From the NCBI GenBank assembly GCA_031292175.1, contig JARLHQ010000026.1:1-34211 (forward strand): a DNA stretch of 34,211 nucleotides, written 5' to 3'. Below, piece by piece: positions 17,855 through 26,392 of the stretch. Position 1 is the stretch's first letter. Every line of letters begins with the position of its first letter. A program made the translations under genes and the position numbers. A model generated the notes under the pieces. That model made no database searches. It was not told the DNA's origin and saw only the letters and a list, made by a program, of their open reading frames with translations. The DNA is from Humidesulfovibrio sp. GTDB lineage: Bacteria; Desulfobacterota; Desulfovibrionia; Desulfovibrionales; Desulfovibrionaceae.

Positions 17855-18973
17855 CTACTCCGGCAGCTTGCCGAAAACGCCCTTGACGAACCAGCGCATG
17901 GCCAGAAGCTCCTGATCCGGAAGCTTCTGGCCCTTCTTGACACGCTCCACCCCGGCCTGATCGACGATGGGGCCGACGAAGCTCATGTCGTCACCCTTGG
18001 CCATCTTGGCCTTCAGGGCCAGGACCTTGGCGGCCACGGCCTTGGGCACGGCCTTGCCGAAGGAGGCCAGGCCCACGCCGCCGCCTTCGAAGCCGCTGAA
18101 GATCTGCTCGCTCTTCCAGGTTCCGGCCATGACCTGTTTCACAATGTCCGTGTACACCGGGCCCCACTGGAAGATGGTGGAGGTCAGCGCGCAGGAGGCG
18201 CCGTACTTGGCGGCGTCGGTGCCGTAGCCCACGGCGGGCACGCCCTTCAGGCACGCGGCCTTGGAGGAGTCGGAGGTGTCGGCCATCTGGCGGATGAGGT
18301 CATGCTTCTGGGCCACGAGCACCTCGGCCAGGGTGGTCTCGTTCACCGCGTCGCGCCAGGACTTGAGCCAGACGATGGTGTTGACCTTGTTGGGATCGAA
18401 CTTGGTCTTGGACTCGGTGAGGCCGCGCTCGAGGCCCAGGGTGAAGGCGTTGATGCCGCGCACCACCTCGGGAATGGGCTGAGTGGCCACGGTGCCCACG
18501 TCCTTGAAGCCCATGAGGCCGGCCATGTAGCCCGCAAGGTACTCGCCCTGCTCGACGCGCACCATGTAGGTGCCCATGTTGGGCCGGGTCTTGAAGCCGG
18601 AGCAGTTCATGAACTTCACGTTCGGGAACTCGGCCGCGACCTTGTACATGGGCTGCATGTGCGAGAAGGTGGTGCCGAAGATGATGTCGTAGCCCTGGCG
18701 CGCATAATTGCGGATGACGCGCTCGGCGTCCGTGGGCGACAGCACGTTCTCGGTGTACGAGACCTCGACCTGATTGCCCAGAGACTTCTTCATGTATTCG
18801 ATGCCGTCGTGGTGCGCCGTGGTCCAGCCCTGGTCGTTGATGGACTCCAGCAGCACGAAGGCCACGCGCGTCTTCTTCGCCGCGGCCCAGGCGGGCTGCG
18901 CCGCGGTGGTCAGGCTGAACAGGGCCAGCGCGGCCAGGGACAACAGGACAGCGGAAATTTTAGGCGCTCGCAT
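17855..18973 (-). CDS. BMP family periplasmic (nucleoside) binding protein
   Basis: The 372-residue secreted protein has a Sec signal peptide (basic MRAPK, hydrophobic core, AWA cleavage site near residue 30) with no lipobox cysteine, so it should be a free periplasmic protein. The mature part starts KTRVAFVLLESINDQGW, a strand-loop typical of BMP/PnrA proteins, then YDIIFGTTFSHMQPM, and GEYLAGYMAGLM, the conserved family block. BMP proteins bind purine nucleosides or related ligands. A GGAGGAG site lies 5 nt before the ATG. It is the first gene of the transporter operon and is separated from the ATPase gene by a terminator, as expected for a protein needed in excess. Related proteins can bind other ligands, but the deoxyribosyltransferase downstream favours a nucleoside. 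Confidence 0.92.
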   Translation of the reverse strand: MRAPKISAVLLSLAALALFSLTTAAQPAWAAAKKTRVAFVLLESINDQGWTTAHHDGIEYMKKSLGNQVEVSYTENVLSPTDAERVIRNYARQGYDIIFGTTFSHMQPMYKVAAEFPNVKFMNCSGFKTRPNMGTYMVRVEQGEYLAGYMAGLMGFKDVGTVATQPIPEVVRGINAFTLGLERGLTESKTKFDPNKVNTIVWLKSWRDAVNETTLAEVLVAQKHDLIRQMADTSDSSKAACLKGVPAVGYGTDAAKYGASCALTSTIFQWGPVYTDIVKQVMAGTWKSEQIFSGFEGGGVGLASFGKAVPKAVAAKVLALKAKMAKGDDMSFVGPIVDQAGVERVKKGQKLPDQELLAMRWFVKGVFGKLPE

Positions 18974-19071
18974 ACGGCTCCTCCGGCGATTTTATTGGCA
19001 AAGCATTGAATGACACGAAAACGACCCACACACCCGACCCAACCCCATAGCGCCCTGAGCCGTCCGAGACA

Positions 19072-19090
19072 AGCCCCGCACGCCGGGGCT
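19072..19090 (-). terminator. Hairpin after tex
   Basis: On the minus strand AGCCCCG and CGGGGCT form a perfect 7-bp stem with a 5-nt loop, 7 nt after the tex stop codon. Only a weak TGTCT tract follows, so terminator strength is uncertain. The remaining bases to the binding-protein start (18974-19071) are less GC-rich and must hold that operon's promoter, but I could not assign hexamers with confidence. Confidence 0.45.
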
Positions 19091-19096
19091 CACGCC

Positions 19097-21241
19097 CTAC
19101 GCCGGGCTTTCCGGCCCCGCAAGTCCCCGCAGGCTCAAGGCTATCCGGCCCCGCTGCAAATCCACCTCCGTCACGCGCGCCAGCACTTCCTGGCCCACGC
19201 GCACCACCTGCGCCGGATCCGCCACGAAACGGTCCGCCAGCTGGCTCACATGGACCATGCCGTCGCGGTGCACGCCGACATCCACAAAGGCCCCGAACTT
19301 GGTGACGTTGGTGACGATGCCGGGCAGCTCCATGCCGGGAGTCAGCTGCTCGATGCGGTTGATTCCCTCGGCGAAGGCGAAGGCGCTGAACGCCGCGCGC
19401 GGGTCGCGGCCGGGCTTCTCCAGCTCGGCCATGATGTCGGTGAGCGTGGGCAACCCGATGTCGCCGTCCACGTATGCCGCCAGGCGGACACGGGCGCGCG
19501 CCGCCGGGTCGGCCAGCAGTTCCGGAACAGCGCACTTGGCGTCCTTGGCCATGCGCCGCACCAAGGCATAGCGCTCCGGGTGCACGGCGCTCAGGTCCAG
19601 GGGCTCGTCGCCCCGCACGCGCAAAAAGCCCGCCGCCTGTTCAAAGGCCTTGGGCCCCAGGCGCTTGACCTTCTTCAAGGCGTCGCGGCTGCGGAAGGGG
19701 CCGTTCTCCGCGCGGTGCTCCACAATATTCTTCGCCAGCACCGGCCCCAAACCGGAGACATGCGCCAGCAGCTCCTGGCTGGCCGTGTTCACGTCCACGC
19801 CCACGGCGTTGACGCAGCTTGCGACCACGTCGGCGAGCGCCCGGCGCAGGCCCGCCTGGTCCACGTCGTGCTGGTACTGCCCCACGCCGATGGACTTGGG
19901 GTCCAGCTTGACCAGCTCGGCCAGCGGGTCCATGAGCCTGCGTCCGATGCTCACCGCGCCGCGCACGGTCAGGTCCAGGTCCGGGAACTCCCGCCGGGCG
20001 GCCTCGGACGCGGAGTAGATGGAGGCCCCGGCCTCGTTCACCAGGACCACGGGGAGACCCAGGTCAAGCCCACGCACAAAGGCCTCGGTCTCGCGCCCGG
20101 CCGTGCCGTTGCCGATGCCGATGGCCTCGGCGCCAAACGTGGCGCACAGCTCTTTGAGCGTCGCGGCGGCGACCTCGCGCTGCCCTGCGGAGGTGGTGGG
20201 GTAGATCGTCGTGTGCTGCGCAAGCATGCCCTGGGCGTCCAGCACGGCCAGTTTGGCCCCGGTGCGGAAGCCGGGATCCAGCGCCAGCACGCGCTTCTGC
20301 CCCAGGGGCGGGGCGAGCAGGAGCCCGCGCAGGTTTGCCGCGAAGACCCGGATGGCCTCGGCATCGGCCCTGGCCTTGACCTCGGCGCGCAGCTCGTTCT
20401 CCAGCGACGGCGCAAGCAAGCGCTTGCAGCCGTCGGCCAGGGCGGCCGCGACCTCCTGGGAATCCGTGCCCCGGCCGCGCACATAGGCGCGCTGCGCCAG
20501 CTCAAGCAATTCGTTCTCGGCCGGGCGCAGACTGAGCGCCAGGAAGCCCTCGGCCTCGCCCCGGAACATGGCCAGGGCGCGGTGCCCTGGGATGGCGCGC
20601 AGGGGCTCGTCCCAGACAAACCAGTCGCGGTACGTGGCCCCTGCCTGCTCCTTGCCCTTGACCACCTTGGACTGGAAGCGGCCCCGGCGCGCGAAGAGTT
20701 CGCGTGCGCTGGCGCGCAGGCGGGGCTCCTCGGCCATGGCCTCGGCGATGATGTCCCGAGCCCCTGCCAGCGCCGCCTCCGCGTCGGGCACGCCTTTGTC
20801 CGCGTCCACAAAGGGCCGGGCGAGGGCCAGGGGGTCCCGGCCCTGCTGGGCCATGAGCGCCTTGGCGAGCGGCTCCAGGCCTTTTTCCCGCGCCAGCATG
20901 GCCCGAGTGCGGCGTTTGGGCCGATACGGCAGGTACACATCCTCCAGCCGGGCCTTGTCCGCGGCTTGCTCCACCGCCGCTTTCAGCACCGGGTCAAGCA
21001 GACCGCGCTCCTCAAGCGACGCCAAAATGGCCTCGCGGCGCTTGTCCAGTTCGGCCAACGCTTCCAACCGGTCACGGACGGCGGCGACCACCACCTCGTC
21101 GAGCGAACCGGTGGCCTCCTTGCGGTAGCGGGCGATGAAGGGGATGGTCGCGCCCTCCTCCACCAGTCGGGCCACGGCGGACACCTGGGACACGGACAGG
21201 GAGAGCTCCCCGGCAATGCGGGGGCAATAGTTTTCATTCAC
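19097..21241 (-). CDS. tex: Tex family RNA-binding transcription accessory protein
   Basis: The 714-residue protein has the complete Tex layout. A helical N-terminal region (about 1-190) contains GATIPFIARYRKEATGSLDE. A YqgF/RNase H-like domain (about 313-445) starts VLALDPGFRTG. Helix-hairpin-helix repeats (about 490-560) contain VSGLGPVLAKNIVEHR. A C-terminal S1 RNA-binding domain (about 637-706) contains VTNVTKFGAFVDVGVHRDG. Tex is a nucleic-acid-binding cytoplasmic protein linked to transcription and stress fitness. The start is GTG at 21239-21241, supported by AAGGAAG about 7 nt upstream; the first ATG in the region is out of frame. It appears to be transcribed alone, with a hairpin after its stop and a divergent signalling operon upstream. 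Confidence 0.95.
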   Translation of the reverse strand: MNENYCPRIAGELSLSVSQVSAVARLVEEGATIPFIARYRKEATGSLDEVVVAAVRDRLEALAELDKRREAILASLEERGLLDPVLKAAVEQAADKARLEDVYLPYRPKRRTRAMLAREKGLEPLAKALMAQQGRDPLALARPFVDADKGVPDAEAALAGARDIIAEAMAEEPRLRASARELFARRGRFQSKVVKGKEQAGATYRDWFVWDEPLRAIPGHRALAMFRGEAEGFLALSLRPAENELLELAQRAYVRGRGTDSQEVAAALADGCKRLLAPSLENELRAEVKARADAEAIRVFAANLRGLLLAPPLGQKRVLALDPGFRTGAKLAVLDAQGMLAQHTTIYPTTSAGQREVAAATLKELCATFGAEAIGIGNGTAGRETEAFVRGLDLGLPVVLVNEAGASIYSASEAARREFPDLDLTVRGAVSIGRRLMDPLAELVKLDPKSIGVGQYQHDVDQAGLRRALADVVASCVNAVGVDVNTASQELLAHVSGLGPVLAKNIVEHRAENGPFRSRDALKKVKRLGPKAFEQAAGFLRVRGDEPLDLSAVHPERYALVRRMAKDAKCAVPELLADPAARARVRLAAYVDGDIGLPTLTDIMAELEKPGRDPRAAFSAFAFAEGINRIEQLTPGMELPGIVTNVTKFGAFVDVGVHRDGMVHVSQLADRFVADPAQVVRVGQEVLARVTEVDLQRGRIALSLRGLAGPESPA

Positions 21242-21501
21242 TGGTGTGCTTCCTTACTGTTGATGCCCTGCGGCCGCGTGCAGGGGCAAAAGGAACCGGC
21301 GGACGCGGATCGCCTGGCCGCAGAGTAGGCAGATCGGGCCCGTGCGGCAAGTCCTGAAGACGGGGTCAGGCTCCGTGCTTTCGCGCCAGCGCTCGCGGGC
21401 ACGGCAGTGGCCTCCAATGCCGCGGCGCGCCCGGCGGCAACCGCCTCTGCCCCCCCTCGGGCAATGGCGGAAACAAAGCTATCGCAACATCCGCTGCGTG
21501 G

Positions 21502-21531
21502 TTGACTCGCGACGCGGGAAGGACATATAAA
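21502..21531 (+). promoter_or_regulatory. Sigma-70-type promoter of the binding-protein/hybrid-kinase operon
   Basis: TTGACT at 21502-21507 and TATAAA at 21526-21531 are separated by 18 bp. They are 5/6 matches to the two consensus boxes and stand out in GC-rich surroundings. The implied transcript start near 21538 lies about 85 nt before the ATG. Confidence 0.6.
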
Positions 21532-21548
21532 AAATAGTCGTATTTTTT
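21529..21548. promoter_or_regulatory. AT-rich palindrome over the predicted start site
   Basis: AAAAAATA and TATTTTTT form a perfect 8-bp inverted repeat around GTCG, overlapping the -10 box and the expected transcription start. An operator for a repressor is the simplest reading. In RNA it would be a weak hairpin ending in six U, so an early attenuator cannot be excluded. Confidence 0.5.
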
Positions 21549-21622
21549 GTCCTCCGCACCGTAATACCGGCCGCGAAGGAACAAACGCACCGCCGCACAA
21601 GGTTTCCCTGAAAGGAGCCGTC

Positions 21623-22498
21623 ATGAGCCGCCGGACCCTCGCCGCCATCGCAGCCATCGCCGTCGCGGCACTTCTGGCTGCCGCCTTCGGCCTGCACGGC
21701 ATCCTGACGCGAGACCGCTCCCTCTCGAACATCCTCGGCTCCGGGACCATCCGCATCGGCTACGCCGTGGAGGCCCCGTACGCCTTTCTCCTGCCCGGCG
21801 GCCAAGTCACGGGGCAATCGCCGGAGCTGGCCAAACGCATCGCCGCCAAGCTTGGCATCGGACGCATCGAGTGGCGCGTGGCGGATTTCGGCGCGCTCAT
21901 CACCGAGTTGGAGGAAGGACGCATCGACGTCATCGCCGCGGGCATGTTCATCACGCCCGGGCGCGCCAAGCGCATCAACTTCTCCGAGCCCATCTTTCAT
22001 GTGGCGCAGGGACTGCTGGTGACCAAGGGAAACCCGCACAAGCTCACAGCCTACACGGACGCCCTGGCGGATTCCGGAGTCCGCATGGCCGCGCTGACCG
22101 GTAGCGTGGAGGCGGATATCCTGCGGCGCATCGGCCTGCCGGAATCCCAAATGATTCTCGTCCCGGACGCCCTGACCGGCCGCGTGGCCGTAGAGAGCGG
22201 CGTGGCCGACGCCCTGGCCCTGTCCTCGCCCACCATCGCCTGGATGGGTGAACACGAGCAGTTGGGCAAGACAGAAAAAGCCCAGCCCTTTAAGCAGCCG
22301 GAAGAGGCCCACACAGGCAGCGCGGGATATGGAGCCTTCGCCTTCCGCAAGGGGGACAAGAAGCTCCTCCAAGCCTGGAATACCGCACTCAAGGACACCA
22401 TGGCCGGGACGGAGTACCAGGATATCATGCACCGTTTCGGCTTCGCGCGCGGAGAGTATCCAGGAACGAAGAGCACCGGGGAGATACTTGCGCAATGA
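21623..22498 (+). CDS. Family 3 extracellular solute-binding protein, likely sensory partner of the downstream kinase
   Basis: The 291-residue protein begins with a signal peptide or anchor (MSRRTLAAIAAIAVAALLAA). It then has the SBP_bac_3 fold of amino-acid binding proteins: IRIGYAVEAPYAFLLPGGQV, SPELAKRIAAKLG, DVIAAGMFITPGRAKRINFS and a late GYGAFAFRKGD strand. An AAAGGAG site lies 5-6 nt before the ATG. No permease or ATPase gene accompanies it; its stop overlaps the ATG of a membrane hybrid histidine kinase (ATGA). It therefore probably presents a periplasmic ligand to that kinase rather than feeding a transporter. The ligand is unknown; the fold would suit amino acids or ectoine-like compounds. 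Use by a transporter encoded elsewhere remains possible. Confidence 0.88.
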   Translation: MSRRTLAAIAAIAVAALLAAAFGLHGILTRDRSLSNILGSGTIRIGYAVEAPYAFLLPGGQVTGQSPELAKRIAAKLGIGRIEWRVADFGALITELEEGRIDVIAAGMFITPGRAKRINFSEPIFHVAQGLLVTKGNPHKLTAYTDALADSGVRMAALTGSVEADILRRIGLPESQMILVPDALTGRVAVESGVADALALSSPTIAWMGEHEQLGKTEKAQPFKQPEEAHTGSAGYGAFAFRKGDKKLLQAWNTALKDTMAGTEYQDIMHRFGFARGEYPGTKSTGEILAQ

Positions 22499-25400
22499 AG
22501 CCGCCCGCAGCCGCATCGTCCAACCGGCCCGGCAAGGGGCTCCAACGCTTGCGCTGGGAGGTTTGGTGCCTCATCACCCTGACCATAGCGGCGTTCGGGA
22601 TCATCAGCTGGCTGCACCTCTCGCACCAGGAGCGGCTTCACCAGGCCACGCTGCGCCAGGACGCCCTGCGGCAAACCAGGATTGATCTCACCAATGGTCT
22701 GCTCGCCATCAGCCTCGCGGGAAATGCGGGCTCCCCCTTCCAGCGTGAGCAGGGGCTGGCCCAGATCGACCAGGCCCTGGGCGCCTTTGACAGCGCGCTG
22801 GCCGCGAGCGGACTGGAGGACGAACAGGTGGCCGCGCACATCCGCGACAGTGTGCGGACCTTCAAAGCCAGCCTGGCCCTGTTGGGGGACCCGCGCACCA
22901 CAAGCCCGGAGCGGGTCGCCGCCCTGCGCATTGCCTACCACGACCTGGAAAGCCACACGGACACCCTGGACGCCCGCGCCCGGAAATACATGGTCCGCCT
23001 GCATGAGACATTGACCCGGGAGTATACCCTGGCCCTGGCCCTCTCGGCACTGATGCTCAGCGGCGGCGGCATCATGCTGCTTTTCGCCGCGCGGGTCAGG
23101 GAAAATGTCGAAGCCCAGCGCAAAGACCTGGCCAGGCGCCATGAGATCACCCTGCGCAGCATCGGCGACGGCGTCATCGTCACGGACGACCGGGGACGCG
23201 TGGAGCTCCTGAATTTCGTGGCCGAGAACATGACGGGCTGGACGGACGCGGAGGCCAGGGGCAAACCCCTGTGCGAAATCTTCAACATCAAGGATGAACA
23301 GACGCGCCAAAGCATCGACAACCCCGTGGTCCAGGTGCTGCGCGAGGGTGCCCAGGTGTCCCTGGACGATGATATCCTGCTTGAGGCCCGGGACGGCGAG
23401 GAGCGCCCCATCGCCGACAGCGCCGCGCCCATCCGGGACGACGCGGGCAAGGTGGTCGGCGTGGTGCTCGTGTTCCGCGACCAATCCAAGGAGAAGAGCT
23501 TCAAACAGGCGCTCAAAGAAAGCGAACAGCATTTCCGCACCCTGGCCAACAACGGGCAGGCGCTCATCTGGACCTCCGGGCTCGACAAGCTTTGCGACTC
23601 CTTCAATGAACCCTGGCTCCGCTTCACCGGGCGCAGCCTCGAACAAGAGCTGGGCGACGGCTGGACCGAGGGCATGCACCCAAGCGACATGGACCGCTGT
23701 ATGAAGATCTACGCCGGCGCCTTCGACCGGCGCGAGAGCTTCAGCATGGAGTACCGCCTGCGCCACGCCAGCGGAGAATACCGCTGGATCGTAGACCAGG
23801 GAACGCCCCGCTACGACAGCGACGGCTCCTTCGCCGGATACATCGGCCACTGCCTGGACATCCACAACCTCAAGATGGTCGAGGACAGGCTGCGCAAGCT
23901 CTCCCGCGCCTTGGAGCAAAGTCCGACCGCCATCGTCATCACAGATCTCGCCGGGCGCATTGAGTACGTGAACCCGGCCTACGGGAAGATCACCGGCTAC
24001 GACGCGCAGGACGCCGTGGGGACCCGCGTGCACTTCCTGGATTCCGAGGAGTTCGCGCCGGAGTCCTCCGCTGGGCTGTGGCAGGACATCATCAACGGTC
24101 AGGACTGGCACGGCGAGTTCCGCAACAGACGCAAAAACGGCCAGCCATACTGGGAAGCGGCCGTCATCACCCCCCTGCGCAACGCGGACGGGGAGATCAC
24201 CCATGTCGTCGCGGTGAAGGAGGACATCTCCGAGCGCAAAGCCGTGCTCCAGGCCCTGGAGGCAAGCGAGGAACGCTTCCGCCGCATTGTGGAGACGGCC
24301 AACGAGGGCATCTGGATCCTTGGCCCCGAGGACCGAACCACCTACGTAAACCGCACCATGGCGACCATGCTCGGATACGAGATGGAGGAGATGCTGGACA
24401 AACGCATGAATGACTTCATGTTTCCGCCCGACCGCAGAGGCCACAAGGTCCACATGCGCACACGGCACGCAGGCTGGGCCGAACGCTACGAATGCCGCCT
24501 GCGCGCCAGGAACGGCGCCGAGGTCTGGACCCTGATGAGCGCCAGCCCCATCAGCGGGCCGGACGGCTGCTTCACGGGCAGCTTCGGCATGTGCGCGGAC
24601 ATCACCGAGAGCAAGCGCGTGCAGCGCATCCTGGAGACGCGCCTGGAACTGGCCCGCGTGGCCCAGGTAGGCGGCACGGACGCCGTGCTGACAGCCGCCC
24701 TGGACGAGGCCGAGGCCATCACCTTGAGTTCGGCCGGATTTTTCTTCATGGCGGATGAGGACGGCGCCCCCCTGCCCCTGTACTGGTCCACCAGCACCAG
24801 GGAGCGCTGCACCACCTCGGGCCAAGGCATGTCCGGCTGGGCCAGGGCCGTGCGCTCGAACCGTCCGGTGCTGCGCAACACCCCGGCGAGCCTCCCCCAG
24901 GACCTGCCCGAAGGCCATGTGCCGCTCACGCGGGAGCTCATGGTGCCCGTGAAGGAGAGGGGCCGGCTGGTGGCCTGCATGGCCGTGGCCAACAAGCCCT
25001 TCGACTACGACGAGCGCGACATCGACACGCTGACGGTTCTGGCCGGCATGGCCTGGGAGATGGTGAATCGCGAGCGCGCCCAGGACGCGCTGGTGCGCAG
25101 CAAGGAGCTGGCCGAGGCCGCAGCCAAGGCCAAAAGCGAGTTTTTGGCCAACATGAGCCACGAGATACGCACGCCATTAAACGGCGTGCTGGGCATGCTG
25201 CAACTGCTGCAACACGGCACCACGCCGGAGGAACAGCAACGCTTCACCGACATGGCCCTTGACGCTGGGCGCAGGCTGCTCGACCTTCTGAACGACATCC
25301 TGGACTTCTCACGCCTGGAAGCGGGCAGCGCAACCCTGCGCCACGAGCCCTTCCAGTTGCGCGAGGTCTGCGTGGCCGTGGCGAACGTCCTGGGCTTCGT

Positions 25401-26280
25401 CAGCCGGGGCAAGGGGCTGTCCCTGTTCTGCGACATCGTCCCCTCCGTGCCGGAGCTGCTCCTGGGCGACGAAGCCCGGCTGCGCCAGATTCTGTTCAAC
25501 CTGGTGGGCAACTCCATAAAGTTCACACAGAAGGGCACGGTGCACATCGGGGCGCAGGCCATGCCAAACGCCGCCAGGCCGAATCTGGTCCATTTGCATC
25601 TCTGGGTCGCGGACACGGGCATCGGCATTGAAGACGAGAAGATGAGCTATCTCTTCGAGCGCTTCACCCAGAGCGATTCCTCCTTCGCCCGCCGCCATGA
25701 GGGCACGGGCCTGGGCCTGGCCATCGTCAAGCGCATTGTGGACCTCATGGGCGGCAACATCTGCGTTGAGAGCGAGCTTGGTGTGGGCACGACCATCCAT
25801 GTCTCGCTGCCGCTCACCGTCGCCGCGCAGACGTCCCCCACGCAGCCGGACAGGCAGGCGGAAGACCCCGCCGAACGGGATCAGGGCCCCCAGCCCAGCC
25901 TGCATGTCCTGGTGGTCGAGGACGACGAGATCAGCCAGCTCTCCGTCAAGGTGATGCTAAAGCGCCTGGGGCACGAGTGCGTGGCCGTGAACAACGGCCG
26001 CAAGGCCATCGAGGCCCTCAAGCGCGAGGCCTTCGACTGCGTGCTCATGGACGTGCAGATGCCGGAGCTGGACGGCGTGGAGGCCACGCGGATCATCCGG
26101 GCCATGCCGGAGCTGGGCGAGCGCGCCCGCGTGCGCATCATCGCCCTCACCGCCCACGCCATGAGCGGCGACCGCGAGCGCTTCCTGCGGGCGGGCATGG
26201 ACGACCACGTGGCCAAGCCCCTGCAGATGGCCGAATTGCAGGCCGCCCTGCGCCGCGTGCGGTCCGGCCAGGCATCATGA
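22495..26280 (+). CDS. Membrane PAS-GAF hybrid histidine kinase
   Basis: The 1261-residue inner-membrane sensor has a first membrane helix at about 21-43, a helical periplasmic domain of about 130 residues, and a second helix at about 176-200. Four PAS domains follow in the cytoplasm (about 215-332, 343-460, 472-580, 590-705), then a GAF domain (about 716-863). The kinase core has H889 in [11 protein letters not shown]-box [12 protein letters not shown] and DTGIGIED. The receiver has phospho-acceptor D1186 and the lysine in AKPLQ. The ATG overlaps the stop of the binding-protein gene. The kinase core closely resembles that of the kinase at 7398-13472 (both have [20 protein letters not shown]), so the two are probably paralogues. 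No separate response regulator or HPt gene is nearby, so the phosphorelay partner is unlinked. Confidence 0.95.
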   Translation: MKPPAAASSNRPGKGLQRLRWEVWCLITLTIAAFGIISWLHLSHQERLHQATLRQDALRQTRIDLTNGLLAISLAGNAGSPFQREQGLAQIDQALGAFDSALAASGLEDEQVAAHIRDSVRTFKASLALLGDPRTTSPERVAALRIAYHDLESHTDTLDARARKYMVRLHETLTREYTLALALSALMLSGGGIMLLFAARVRENVEAQRKDLARRHEITLRSIGDGVIVTDDRGRVELLNFVAENMTGWTDAEARGKPLCEIFNIKDEQTRQSIDNPVVQVLREGAQVSLDDDILLEARDGEERPIADSAAPIRDDAGKVVGVVLVFRDQSKEKSFKQALKESEQHFRTLANNGQALIWTSGLDKLCDSFNEPWLRFTGRSLEQELGDGWTEGMHPSDMDRCMKIYAGAFDRRESFSMEYRLRHASGEYRWIVDQGTPRYDSDGSFAGYIGHCLDIHNLKMVEDRLRKLSRALEQSPTAIVITDLAGRIEYVNPAYGKITGYDAQDAVGTRVHFLDSEEFAPESSAGLWQDIINGQDWHGEFRNRRKNGQPYWEAAVITPLRNADGEITHVVAVKEDISERKAVLQALEASEERFRRIVETANEGIWILGPEDRTTYVNRTMATMLGYEMEEMLDKRMNDFMFPPDRRGHKVHMRTRHAGWAERYECRLRARNGAEVWTLMSASPISGPDGCFTGSFGMCADITESKRVQRILETRLELARVAQVGGTDAVLTAALDEAEAITLSSAGFFFMADEDGAPLPLYWSTSTRERCTTSGQGMSGWARAVRSNRPVLRNTPASLPQDLPEGHVPLTRELMVPVKERGRLVACMAVANKPFDYDERDIDTLTVLAGMAWEMVNRERAQDALVRSKELAEAAAKAKSEFLANMSHEIRTPLNGVLGMLQLLQHGTTPEEQQRFTDMALDAGRRLLDLLNDILDFSRLEAGSATLRHEPFQLREVCVAVANVLGFVSRGKGLSLFCDIVPSVPELLLGDEARLRQILFNLVGNSIKFTQKGTVHIGAQAMPNAARPNLVHLHLWVADTGIGIEDEKMSYLFERFTQSDSSFARRHEGTGLGLAIVKRIVDLMGGNICVESELGVGTTIHVSLPLTVAAQTSPTQPDRQAEDPAERDQGPQPSLHVLVVEDDEISQLSVKVMLKRLGHECVAVNNGRKAIEALKREAFDCVLMDVQMPELDGVEATRIIRAMPELGERARVRIIALTAHAMSGDRERFLRAGMDDHVAKPLQMAELQAALRRVRSGQAS

Positions 26281-26296
26281 TGCGCCAGGCCCGGGC

Positions 26297-26327
26297 GGGT
26301 TCAGGCGGCGTCATTTCCCTTGAACCC
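26297..26327. promoter_or_regulatory. Inverted repeat between the kinase and pyruvate kinase genes
   Basis: GGGTTCA at 26297-26303 mirrors TGAACCC at 26321-26327. Two more inner pairs, one of them G-U, extend the stem, and the loop is 13 nt. It follows the kinase stop by 16 nt and overlaps a possible -35 box of the pyruvate kinase promoter, so it may be a weak terminator or an operator. Confidence 0.35.
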
Positions 26328-26348
26328 AAGGCCATTCCGGCATAAACA
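26320..26348 (+). promoter_or_regulatory. Possible pyruvate kinase promoter
   Basis: TTGAAC at 26320-26325 and TAAACA at 26343-26348 are spaced by 17 bp in a locally AT-richer stretch. The -10 match is weak. The distance to the ATG at 26393 leaves a short ordinary leader with a GAGGAAG ribosome site. Confidence 0.3.
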
Positions 26349-26392
26349 ACAGATATTGCCTCCCAACTTAAGCCCCCAAGCGAGGAAGAGCC

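Larger units (their letters stand above)
21242..21622. other. Divergent intergenic region between tex and the binding-protein/kinase operon
   Basis: These 381 bp hold the tex ribosome site at the left end, about 240 GC-rich bases with no gene I can support, and then the promoter and AT-rich palindrome of the rightward operon (see 21502-21548). The segment 21549-21605 carries an untranslated leader without a recognised riboswitch, ending in the AAAGGAG ribosome site. Short open frames here are only tails of shadow frames. Confidence 0.6.

Noticed and set aside
19010..21328. 772-residue open frame on the plus strand
   Set aside because: It is antisense to tex, which is complete and well conserved; no domain and no credible ribosome site.
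22051..25161. 1036-residue open frame on the minus strand
   Set aside because: It is a shadow of the hybrid kinase and its binding protein; low complexity, no recognisable family.
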